Of a stretch of DNA of 64,000 bases, positions 44,546 through 54,517 are shown piece by piece. The translations under genes and the position numbers were made by a program. The notes under the pieces were generated by a model. It was not told the origin of the DNA and did no database searches. It was given only the letters and a program-made list of their open reading frames with translations. This DNA is from Eurosta solidaginis (Eukaryota; Arthropoda; Insecta; Diptera; Tephritidae), in assembly GCF_040869045.1 (NCBI RefSeq), contig NC_090319.1:287591693-287655692 (forward strand). The letters are read 5' to 3'. The first letter of the stretch is position 1. Each line of letters opens with the position of its first letter.

Positions 44546-45349
44546 TTCTTCTCCGCTCGAGTATCAAATGCAAACACTGCTTATAATAACAAGGCATCTT
44601 CTGTTTGACCATTTTTTGCCCATATTGGAATAATATCATTCTAAACTCAAAAAAATTATTTCGCTTTGCCTTATATTTACTTCCTAATGGAATATATATT
44701 TGTTGATATAACTGCAAGCCACCAAAGCGCGATAAACATAGTTGATTTGTAATTGTAGAAAAGTTAAATTTTATTTGTTTACTTATAAGCAATAATTATT
44801 TGTCTTTCCGCGCTTATTTATATATTGTGCATTGGTAAATATAAGAGGCCACCAACAAAAATCTGCTTAATGGCCGACTCATAAAATAAAATTTACTCAT
44901 GCATGGAATAGCTAAGAGTCGATTAATCAAAATTCCATCGGCAAGATAGTCTCTTTGGTTTTAGAACTAGTGAACTATACCCAAACTGGGAATTTTCTAT
45001 AGATTCCAGACCCCGAGAATTTTAAACAATATTTTAGGGATGAATTAAGATGAAATGTTTTGGCTCAGTTGCAAATATTAAATACAAAGATTAATAACAT
45101 ACATAATTTGCTGATAAAAGTTCTTTTATTTGGTTTCCCTTTGATTTTGTCACCTAACTTAAGTCTTCTCGTGAAAATGTAAACGCGTCACTGGTAGAGG
45201 GAGAGGGAAGATGATAAGGGGAAGGAGTGGGAGAGGGATAGGGAGAGAGAGAAAGGGATGGGGAATGGGAAAGGAGAAGAAACGGCCAAGAGAAAGGAAA
45301 CGGGAAGGGGACAAAGGAAGAGCAAGAAGGGGTTAAGGTAAGTTAGTTT
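44546..45349. other. Gap: GA-rich tract at 45190-45345, no gene
   Basis: A degenerate GGGAGAGGGA/GGGAAAGGAG purine tract of about 150 bp. The rest is AT-rich sequence without identifiable content. Confidence 0.5.
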
Positions 45350-45412
45350 GAGCTTGCCGGTTCATAAAGACCTCACATAGACTGAATGTGTCCATAGTGT
45401 TACCAGGGTCCA
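45350..45412 (-). mobile_element. 3' terminal scrap of the 13565-15034 non-LTR family
   Basis: In complement this reads CTGGTAACACTATGGACAC, TCTATGTGAGGTCTTTATG and ACCGGCAAG, matching 14960-15015 at the 3' end of the plus-strand copy. Confidence 0.6.
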
Positions 45413-45579
45413 AAAGCTAATAAAAGGTTGCTTTCTAGTCATAGAAAAAAATGCTCGGCCCGTTATATCTTCGTGGAGATTTTAAGCTAGCGAAAATATC
45501 GAATGGCGCGAAGAGAAGCAAACAGAAATTAGGTTCACGATATAAAAAAAGTATGATTTCTTAACCAAAAGTCGTTTTC

Positions 45580-45725
45580 CGAGGTTCGGCCGAGGTTCTT
45601 TTCCAATTTGTTTCGTGCTGCTTTTTGATTTATTCAACAAATCGGCGGGATAGTTTCTAGATGTTTTATGTTGAGTCCGAACGGTATCTGTACGTTATGA
45701 ATTTTCGCGGAAACATTTTTTGGTA
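45580..45725 (-). mobile_element. Diverged SINE fragment
   Basis: GTTCTTTTCCAATTTGTTTC, CAACAAATCGGCGGGATAG and GTCCGAACGGTATCTG follow the body of the SINE at 34290-34400. Head and tail are not recognisable. Confidence 0.5.
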
Positions 45726-46842
45726 TTCTTATGTAGTTTTTCCTAGGACGCGGAACCTTCGGTGTTAATGGCGAGCATCCTAAACGTTAAATCACCACCC
45801 TCAGCGCGGGGACTCCAAGTCAAAAGATGTTTGCTGACGTCCGTTAATCCTGATAGAAAGTACATTCTGCATACACATTCTGCACTTACGTTTCGAAAAG
45901 TTAGGGCCCAATAAACTTCAAATAGAGAACAGAGATAGCTTAATCGATTCACCGTAGTTTTTTGATCACTTACGTATATTTTCTGATGAAGTTTCGTCTT
46001 TTTCTTTTGTGCTTAGAAATATAGCCAGCTTAATAAATCCTATGTACTTCATTTAACTTAAAATTTAAAAAAGTTTTGTGAACAGCTTTAGTAGTGAATT
46101 TCAAAAATATAAAAGAAACTAATGGAGCTCATAAAACAACAATAACTCGAGATTATAAAAAAGCGGAATATTTGCAAATAGGTTTACGCCCCTTATTCTG
46201 AATTTTAATCAACCTACGCCTAGAAAATTTATCTGAGAATTTTGTATTTATTTTTAAAAAATCGTAATTGATTCTAATTTCTTTTTTCTCTATTTTGTTT
46301 CAGATTCTTATTGGTAAGTCCCTTTAAAATATCAAAAAACATATTTTCGAATTGATGCTTGCATATTGGTAAGAAATTAATATACTGCCCTAAATTTGGT
46401 CTAACTGCATAACTTTTAAAAGTTTTTACCATTTACCCTATGTCCCTCTCTCTCACACTTTTCCTTATCCTTTTATTTACTCCTCGTCCCTCCGCCTTTC
46501 TCTTTCTCTGCGTCCTTTCCCTCACTTCTTTTCTCTCTAGTTCCTTCCGCTTCTTCTTCCTAACTGCTTATCTTCGTCTAACTTTCACTAACCTTTTTCT
46601 CAATCTCGTTCTCCTTCCCTTACTTTACTTTTCTCTAGTTCTTCTTATTCTTATCCATCCCTTATTCGCAGTCTAAGTCCGAGTTCTAGTTCCAGCTTAA
46701 CAAAAAATAGTGTCTAAAAAACAGATTAAGAAGTGGACCACCCTTACCATTTAGGGGTATGAAAAATAGATGTTGGCCCATTCTCGGAATTACTCAATAT
46801 GCTCACGATATTTTTTATATATTAGATGTATGTATATAAAAG
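45726..46842. other. Gap: pyrimidine tract at 46436-46670, no gene
   Basis: The open frame at 46440-46676 is translated CT-rich low-complexity DNA. No other feature seen. Confidence 0.45.
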
Positions 46843-47539
46843 CAAGTAAGGGTGTCTAAGTTCGGGTGTAACCGAACATTATGTACTCAGCGTGAACTTC
46901 ATCTGTACATTTCATTTCAGATAAATTACGTTTCTACATAACGCGTGGCACCGCCCATTTAAAAAAAATGTCTCCCCATTTCCTATTACAATAAAAGTTA
47001 GTAGGAGAAATGTCATTGATACAATACTATTTTTCGCTAACATATAACTTATTGTTCTAGTCTATGACCCTTTTAAACTTCTTTTATATTGTAACGAATT
47101 CTGGGAAATTACTGATAATTATGCACCTTCGGCTACGTTCGAATCGCTTAACTGTCGAATAAATAATTCAAATATTCAGTATAGTCAAATGTTGTTTATT
47201 TACAACTCTACTGTAGTAGTAGTACTTCACAAATTAAATACTTGCTTGCTTCACCCAAAGCGTGTAAAATCAAACTAAACTATTATTTCTAAACTTGCGC
47301 TGTTTTACACTCTACTGCCTCGTTCGCATATCTCTCCATGGGTCTAGACTCTTCACGAATAACCTTCTCGAAAATCTGCTTATTTATTTCTCCTTTATGT
47401 GTGTGGTATTTACTTTTGTCTTCTAATTATATGCGTGTGTATGTGGAAGTAATAACTTCTGCTCTTAGGTGATGGCTACATGTGCGTATGTGAAATAATG
47501 TCTTCGCAGAGGACTTTTTTGTATGTAGGCTATTATGGA

Positions 47540-48245
47540 TTCATGTAGTGAAATTAAAAAACAAGTTTTTGAAAATTTTTCACTTAATGCCCGACATTTC
47601 GCTAACGATTCTTAGCTTCTTCTGGGGCTTATCTTTTTTCTTTATGCAAAGAAACAGAAAAATTTTTGTACAAAATTAACGACCCTGTACACAGGCAAAT
47701 TCAAAAATGTAAAAACACTCACATAAATTGACGTAACAAATTTCTATAAAAATTAAATATACATATTTATATATATATATATATGTGTCTGTATCAGTAC
47801 CAGCAGGTTTCGGTACACTTGTCATACTAATTGTGTTTTGTGTTTTGTAAACACAAGAGATAGATTGCAGCAATGTCTTTGGTGTCTTCCTTTATGTTGA
47901 CAGTTTGTTCTCTTTTTTTCGAATAAACGAAGGCTTTCCATGGTGTATCTTATTCTTCCTCTCTTCTCGATACCTAATATTTTGGTGTTTTTAATATCTG
48001 CTTCGTGTTCACTGTTTAATATATGTTGTGATAGCGCGGTATTATCTTTCTTCTTCCTTATGTCTGCTTCATGTTCTGAAAGTCGCACTCCAAGGGCTCG
48101 TTTTGTTGTTCCAATATAAACTTTGTTGCATTGTTCGTTCTCTTTACCATTACATCTTATTTCATATACTATATTGTTTTGTTCTTGCAGCTCTGCCGGG
48201 CTTTTTGTTTTTGTGAAAACCGAAGACAAAGTGCAATTTGGTTTA
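47540..48245 (-). mobile_element. 5'-truncated Penelope-like element
   Basis: Sequence not shared with the other LTR copies occupies this stretch of the LTR. It encodes a GIY-YIG domain on the minus strand and then ~280 bp of AT-rich 3' sequence. Exact edges are uncertain because the host LTR is diverged. Confidence 0.65.
47822..48229 (-). pseudogene. Penelope GIY-YIG endonuclease domain, fragment
   Basis: The 135-codon frame reads NNIVYEIRCNGKENEQCNKV directly followed by YIGTTKRALGVRLSEHEADI. VYEI stands at the GIY position, VYIG at YIG, and the conserved arginine is in VRLSEH. A cysteine pair precedes YIG as in Penelope-like elements. Further on are ALSQHILNSEHEADI and KILGIEKRGRIRYTMESLRL, the usual end of the domain. 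In this family the endonuclease nicks target DNA and sits C-terminal to the reverse transcriptase, of which nothing remains here. After about residue 115 the frame has no clear match, so it may be shifted. Confidence 0.8.
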
Positions 48246-48772
48246 TTCGCTCTTAGCTTCTATGTTTGCAGGCATGTGAAGCTGCTGCTTTGATGTTTAC
48301 ATTCACGTATGTGTGGTTGCTTACTTTGCTCTTGTTGTGCATTTATTTACTAGCAGCATAGTGACTCATCGAAATTGCTAGCATTCGCCACAATATAAAA
48401 GTAGGCTTGGTCTTATACCGATCCCGTCCATTTTTACTAAAAATAATAATATAAAAAATTTGAATTTGTTCCGATTTCTAGTTATAATTCCACTTTGGGA
48501 AATAATTATAATTGATATAAAGCTCTTTCTTGTAAAGATATAGCTTATTTTATTCGTATACCTAATTTGGTGAAGATATCTCAATATTTTCCCAAGCTAT
48601 CGTGTAAACGGACGTATACTCGGGCGGACATGGCTTAATCTAATTTTGTTTGATACTGACGTTTTTGATATATGGATGTCTATATCTATCTCGATTTCTT
48701 TGTACCTGTGCAACCAACCGTTGTGTTACCAAAGTTAATATACTCTGTGTGCAAAGCAAGCTGAGCATAATG

Positions 48773-49264
48773 AAATGGCACTAATTTCCCTATAACTTAT
48801 AACGATAGACCCATTTCTGTGATTGCTTCCAACTTTCCAAATCACTCAGTATCTCATCTATCACACATTGTTATTGATGTCAAAAATGTGAGTACTTCCT
48901 ACCCTTTGCTTTGAGGTCATAAAAAGCCCCCTTTTATTAATGCAACAAAACGCATGAATCATTTTATTCAATTAACCACACATATTATTTCATTAATTTA
49001 TTAAAAGTTCATTTTCTGTTAATTCATCAATTTCCGCATTAATGCATCTGCATGGGTAATTTGAGCCAATAAACTTTATAAATTTATGTCAACCATGTCA
49101 AATACTTAATATCGACTATGCGTAAACTAAACGAATGTGATAAAATACCAATTCAGTATAACAACGTTTATTGATTGGTTTGCACTTACATATCAAATGA
49201 GTTTGAAAGATAATACGAGTGGATTAAGTTGGTAACAATTAGTCGAAAATGATAGTAAGCAAGA
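48773..49264. other. Gap: no gene seen
   Basis: AT-rich sequence without repeats or open frames of note. Confidence 0.4.
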
Positions 49265-49590
49265 TAATACACCGCCACCGTGGGTTGACACCCCGGGAAA
49301 AGCAACATCAAAATTTTAGAAATAAGGTTTTTCTATTAGAAGAAAATTTTTCTAAGCGGAGTCGCCCCTAGGCAGTGTTTGGCAAGCGCTTCGGGTGTAT
49401 TTCTGCCATGAAAAGCTCTCAGTGAAAATTCATCTGCCTTGCAGATGCCGTTCGGAGTCGGCGTAAAACATGTAGGTCCCGTCCGGCCAATTTGTAGGGA
49501 AAATCAAGAGGAGCACGGCGCAAATTGGAAGAGAAGCTCGGCCTTAGATAGCTTCGGAGGTTATCGCGCCTTACCTTTATTTTTTTATAT
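49265..49590 (+). mobile_element. SINE copy with deleted tRNA head
   Basis: CGCCACCGTGGG is joined almost directly to ACCCCGGGAAAAGCAACATC, so most of the tRNA-like head between them is gone. The body (CATCTGCCTTGCAGATGCCG, AATTGGAAGAGAAGCTCGG) and the CGCGCCTTACCTTTATTTTT tail match 34236-34608 in opposite orientation. Confidence 0.8.
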
Positions 49591-49970
49591 TTAAGATAAT
49601 ACATTAGATAAACTGTTATATATGTATGTGCATATGCACGTATTGTACAGTTAAGCACACGTTCAGTGTTCGTAGTCCGTTCCCAACCTCAGTCTGTCAC
49701 CAAGGCAATAAAACAACATGGTGAAACTTTTAGATCTGTGGTTAAAGTTATTTGATGGTACTTATCGATACTTGCAAAAGCGTTAAGCGCCAAATACACG
49801 ACACGAACATTTCCGCGAACATTCCCGTAATGTCATGTTTCTGCGACCTTTTCAGTCGTGTATATTTTAATTTTTGGCCAACATTTGCGCGAACTGTTCA
49901 TGCGTGTATGGCGAAATAGCTCATAATCGTAGTAATTTCTGAACGGAACAGACGTGCGCGGAAAAGTAAA

Positions 49971-51980
49971 ATGGACAATAAAAAATTTCTGAGTGAATTT
50001 ATTGAAATGTATAAATCTTTGCCAACATTGTGGCAAGTAAAAAGCAAACATTATTGTAATAGAATTAAAATGAATAATGATTATGCGACTTTAATCGAAA
50101 AACAAGTAAGGAAGGTTAAGTTCGGGTGTAACCGAACATTACATACTCAGTTGAGAGCTATGGTGACAACATAAGGGAAAATAACCATGTAGGAAAATGA
50201 ACCGAGGGAAACCCTGGAATGTGTTTGTATGACATGTGTATCAAATGAAAGGCATTAAAGAGTATTTTATGAGGGAGTGGGCCATAGTTCTATAGGTGGA
50301 CGCCTTTTCGGGATATCGTTATAAAGGTGGGGACCAGGGTTGACTCTAGAATGCGTTTGTACGATATTGGTATCAAATGAAAGGTGCTAATGAGTATTTT
50401 AAGAGGGCGTGGGGCTTAGTTCTATAGGTGGACGCCTTTTCGAGATATCGCCATAAAGGTGGACCAGGGGTGACTCTAGAATGAGTTTGTACGATATGGG
50501 TATCAAATTAAAGGTATTAATGAGAGTTTTAAAAGGGAGTGGTGGTAGTTGTATATGTGAAGGCGTTTTCCAGATATCGACCAAAATGTGGACCAGGGTG
50601 ACCCAGAACATCATCTGTTGGATACCGCTAATTTATTTATATATGTAATACCTGCCAAGATTTTAAGGGTTTTTTATTTCGCCCTGCAGAACTTTTTCAT
50701 TTTCTTCTACTTAATATGGTAGGTGTCACAACCATTTTATAAAGTTTTTTCTAAAGTTATATTTCGCGTCAATAAAACAATCCAATTACCTTACAATGTT
50801 TCATCCCTTTTTTCGTATTTGGTAACGAATTAATGCATTTTTTTCATTTTTCGTAATTTTCGATATCGAAAAACTGGACGTGGTCATAGTCGGATTTCAT
50901 TCATTTTTAATACCAAGATAAAGTGAGTTCAAGTAAGCACGTGAACTAAGTTCAGTAAAGATATGTCGATTTTTGCTCAAGTTATCGTGTTAACGCCCGA
51001 GCGGAAGGACAGACCGACCACTGTGTATAAAAACTGGGCGTGGCATCAACCGATTTCGCCCATTTTCACAGAAAACAGTTAACGTCATAAAATCTATGCC
51101 CCTATCAAATTTCAAAAGGATTGGTTAATTTTTGTTCGACTTATGGCGTTAAAAGTATCCTAGACAAATTAAATGAAAAAGGGCGAAGCCACGCCCATTT
51201 TGAAATTTTCTTTTATTTTTGTATTTTGTTGCACCACATCATTACTGGAGTTGAATGTTGACATAATTTACTTATATACTATAAAGATATTAAATTTTTT
51301 GTTAAAATTTTACTTTAAACAATTTTTTTTTTAAAAGTGGGCATGGTCCTTCTCCGATTTTGCTAATTTTTATTAAGCGTACATATAGTAATAGAAGTAG
51401 CGTTCCTGCCAAATTTCATCATCATATCTTCAACGACTGCCAAATTACAGCTTCCAAAGTTTTAAATTACCTTCTTTTAAAAGTGGGCGGTGCCACGCCC
51501 ATTGTCCAAAATTTTACTAATTTTCTATTCTGCGTCATAAGTTCAACTCACCTACCAAGCTACGTCGCTTTATCTGTCTTCTGTAATGAATTATCGCACT
51601 TTTTCTGTTTTTCGAAATTTTCGATATCGACAAAGTGGGCGCGGTTATAGTCCGATATCGTTCATTTTAAATAGCGATCTGAGACGAGTGCTCAGGAACC
51701 TACATACCAAATTTCATCAAGATACCTCAAAATTTACTCAAGTTATCGTGTTAACGGACAGACGGACGGACGGACGGACATGGCTCAATCAAATTTTTTT
51801 TCGATCCTGATTATTTTGATATATGGAAGTCTATATCTATCTCGATTCCTTTATATATGTACAACCAACCGTTATCCAATTAAACTTAATATACTCTGTG
51901 AGCTCTGCTCACCTGAGTATAATTAAAAGAAGTAGATCCTGATGCCACACAGGATACAGTTATAAAAAAATAAGTAGTTT
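49971..51980 (+). pseudogene. PIF/Harbinger MADF (Myb/SANT-like) accessory protein, split and truncated
   Basis: The ATG at 49971 opens MDNKKFLSEFIEMYKSLPTL then WQVKSKHYCNRIKMNNDYAT and LIEK, the N-terminal half of a MADF DNA-binding domain. The DINE at 50103-51922 interrupts it. On the far side (51923-51970) the same frame continues LKEVDPDATQDTVIKK, so the DINE cut a codon boundary without adding or losing bases. A one-base loss in the A-run at 51964-51970 then gives a stop, where the usual continuation would be KISSL. The rest of the gene is deleted. In autonomous elements this protein helps the transposase bind DNA. Confidence 0.75.
50103..51922 (-). mobile_element. DINE-like family A, copy 2
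   Basis: The 3' end at the left reads CAAGTAAGGAAGGTTAAG then GTTCGGGTGTAACCGAAC. The 5' end at 51922 reads, in complement, TTATACTCAGGTGAGCAGAG. It has only three minisatellite monomers (50220-50615). The head has the GTCCGTCCGTCCGTCTGTCC block at 51750-51780. Confidence 0.8.
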
Positions 51981-52346
51981 GGGGCGCAATTGCTGTCAAC
52001 AATTTTAAGTCTTCAAAGCTATTGCCACTAGCTAGAAAGCGCAAAGTTAAAGCAAGGCGGTGATGAGGGGGAATCGCTTCTCTCATTATTGTATCCCGTT
52101 TCGGTATGAGTGGCAAAATTTTTTGTAAAAGTTGATCAAATGTTGCCTTGCTCATACGAACGTAATTTTTAAAATCATTTTGTGACGTGAATTCCAGTTC
52201 TTTAATAAGTTCACTTTGTCCAAGAACTGCTCGTTTTTTAAACCATTCTTTGCACCAAATTCTTTTTTTGCGATCTTCTCTTTTTTTTTACGCTTAATTG
52301 CCACAGCGAGCAATATTGCTGCAGCACAATTGTTGTCCGTATTCAT
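51980..52346 (-). pseudogene. PIF/Harbinger transposase, N-terminal fragment (ALP1-like)
   Basis: The start at 52346 gives MNTDNNCAAAILLAVAIKRK, a lysine-rich stretch and then KMILK. A one-base slip in the A-run near 52165 moves the frame to NYVRMSKATFDQLLQKILPL, IPKRDTIMREAIPPHHRLAL and TLRFLASGNSFEDLKLLTAI, the conserved N-terminal region of PIF transposases. It ends after APQT at the internal deletion. The DDE domain is entirely missing, so no catalytic residue remains. Confidence 0.8.
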
Positions 52347-52462
52347 CGCTGTCTAAAAGAGAACTAATGTTCGGCCAAAAGTTCATATGGTGTATGGCCA
52401 AAGCTGCGAACAAGATTGCGGAATGTTCGCGGAAATGTTCGTGTCGTGTATTTAGCGCTTAA

Positions 52463-54379
52463 GCTGACTAAAACGATTGCAAGGCTCTTGTGCCCGAGAT
52501 CACCTTATATTTAAGGAGAGATGTATCTCCGCTAGAAGTCTGGCATCTAATCTTTATTTTATCGCTATTGGGGAGCTCTTTACCTTTGTACGACTTCATA
52601 ATGGCTTCATACCATTTTAGGGGGAAAGAAGGTTGGCAAATGAAGGTGATGACGAATGTTGTTGAGGTTGTAGATGCTGCAACACTTCCCGAGAGTTACG
52701 GGAGTAATACGAGTATTGGCTGTCGCCGCATGTGAGTCGGGTGTGCTTCGGTAGTAGCACCTTATAGTGTTGAAGTCGACCGCAGCCGTAGCGAATTCTC
52801 GAAACCATCAAGTCTTCGGGTGTGTGGATTTTGGTTGAGTTATAATAGGCATACCGTATATACATTCTTAGATCCATAACGCACTGGGAATTGATGTATA
52901 TCTACATGCACATCCATACGTTAACCTTCCCACTGGAATATACATGATACGGTCTAAGGAATGGAAAAACACGTATGAGTTGGAGTTTTTCTCTATTTTG
53001 AAGCCAGACTTCGAAGCATTTGCCTTGGCGATGAACTACGAGTATCATACCAAAGAAATGACTGCAATCGTGCAGTTCGTAAGATGTTTGGAATGGATCA
53101 GAATGATGGCCTCTACAACAAGCACCATGCGATGTATATATACCCTGTGAAGAAACTGGCTATCATAAAGTGTAGTGGGACATAAAATTAACGGCCAAAA
53201 AACCAATTTATCTTGTGTTCACTTCAAAAGGTAATAAGGTGAATTGGCCCAAAATTACATGGCTGACCCTTTGACCCGTTGAAGAAATATGAGTTGACTT
53301 TATCGTCATAACTTCAATTGACCTTGTGGCCATTTGAAATGGTAAGTTGAAGAACACTTCTACGGCAAAAGATCATTCCACATTTGGCAGTTGAAATCGG
53401 AAGTTATGAAAGTTTGACCGCGGCTGCATAGTTTACCTCGTCAACGACTCAGGGCCGAAAAGTAAGGAACGGTAGTGCGTTCAATCAACAGGGCGAATGA
53501 AGCATTGAGGTTCATTATGGGTAAGTATTTCCACGTGGTTCACGTCGGGTCAATGGAACTCACCAATGCAATGTATAACTACATCCTGGTGTTAAATGAT
53601 TAGTTTTAGCTAAGTCGAAATCATTGGCGCAAAAATAGTAGTAGATTGGTTACGAAACCAAGCAGCCTAGAAGTTTCAACTTAGTCACATTAAATTGTCC
53701 CGTGCTGGTCGTGCTAGTAACCTACTCAATATCCAGTATTGGACATTCAAAATCGATAAATCTCCGCAAAAACTTCGGTAACTCTCCTTATTTCTGCAAG
53801 AAGAAGAAAAAGAAGAAGGAATGAAACTTAAGAGCAGTGATCGGCAGCTTATGAAATAAATATTCGCGCTCACTTCACACATATTCTTGTTATCTTTTGT
53901 TTAGGAGTTGCTCGTTGACAAAAGTCCGTTAAGTACGTTTTTTTCTTAACTCGTGACCGATGGGCTTGTTTTAATAACAGTTTTTGGTATTGATGTGTGA
54001 ATCTTCTGTACTCATTTTAAGCACTATTTGTGGTCTCTATTTCGGTCTCAATTCAAGAACGGTTTGTGCTTGATCATTGCTGGGAGTGAGAAGGTAATAT
54101 TTTCAATTAGTACCCATTTATTTATTTTTTTATTAATAATCATTTTTTTGTCATTAATAACAAACAATTATTAAAATCCAAGAGATTGGGAAAACGCATA
54201 ATATGCATTTTTTCATATATTTCTCTTATTCAGAAATTCTTATTTGATGATGCAATCTGAATATATATTTAAAACATTTAATAACAAGTTTGAGAATTAC
54301 CTGTGCATATGTGATTGGAACTGAACGAAAAAAAGAGCTAAAAAAGTAGAACATAAAAAAATTGTTTTAAACATTTTTA
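52463..54379. other. Unassigned region
   Basis: 52480-53160 is less AT-rich than its neighbours and may be an old element, but no motif is recognisable in any frame (longest are 52617-52877 minus and 52490-52735 plus). 53170-53400 repeats words such as TTGACC and AAAAGGTAA. 53800-53830 is an AGAAGAAG tract. Confidence 0.35.
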
Positions 54380-54470
54380 GAGTTTGACGGTGATCGAACT
54401 CGAGCCACACAATCGCAACCGCAACATCATAGTCGCTGGGCCACTACAACTGCTTAACAGCTTGTGCCAA
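54380..54470 (-). repeat. tRNA-like sequence, possible head of another SINE
   Basis: On the minus strand GTAGTGGCCCAGCGACTATG resembles an A box and GGCTCGAGTTCGATCACC is a good B box at tRNA-like spacing. The arms do not fold into a convincing tRNA by eye. Confidence 0.35.
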
Positions 54471-54517
54471 ATGTTGTATTTAACATTTTGTAGTGCACAT
54501 GAATTGTACCGTTTTTT

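Larger units (their letters stand above)
47090..48392 (+). repeat. Solo gypsy-like LTR with ATAT duplication, carrying a Penelope fragment
   Basis: It begins TGTAACGAATT and ends ATTCGCCACA, flanked by ATAT at 47086-47089 and 48393-48396. Without the ~700-bp Penelope insert it is close to the 544-bp LTR at 9807-10350, though diverged. Confidence 0.75.
46843..48772 (-). mobile_element. DINE-like subfamily A2, copy 3, split by an LTR
   Basis: The 3' end is at 46843 (CAAGTAAGGGTGTCTAAG, then GTTCGGGTGTAACCGAAC). The head lies at 48560-48772 (GACATGGCTTAATC, TATCTATCTCGATTTC, GTTAATATACTCTGTG). The DINE parts 46843-47089 and 48393-48772 join at TTTTATAT/ATATAAAAG, the same words that are contiguous at 22146-22160 in copy 1. 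Confidence 0.75.
49786..52462. mobile_element. PIF/Harbinger deletion derivative, interrupted by a DINE A
   Basis: The inverted ends read GCGCCAAATACACGACACGA then ACATTTCCGCGAACATTCC on the left, and the complement of the right end (52420-52462) is nearly the same. TTAA stands next to both ends, consistent with a TWA-type target. The element carries the start of a MADF gene (plus) and the start of a transposase gene (minus), the two genes of autonomous PIF/Harbinger elements, with the middle deleted near 51975. Without the DINE it is about 860 bp. Confidence 0.8.
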
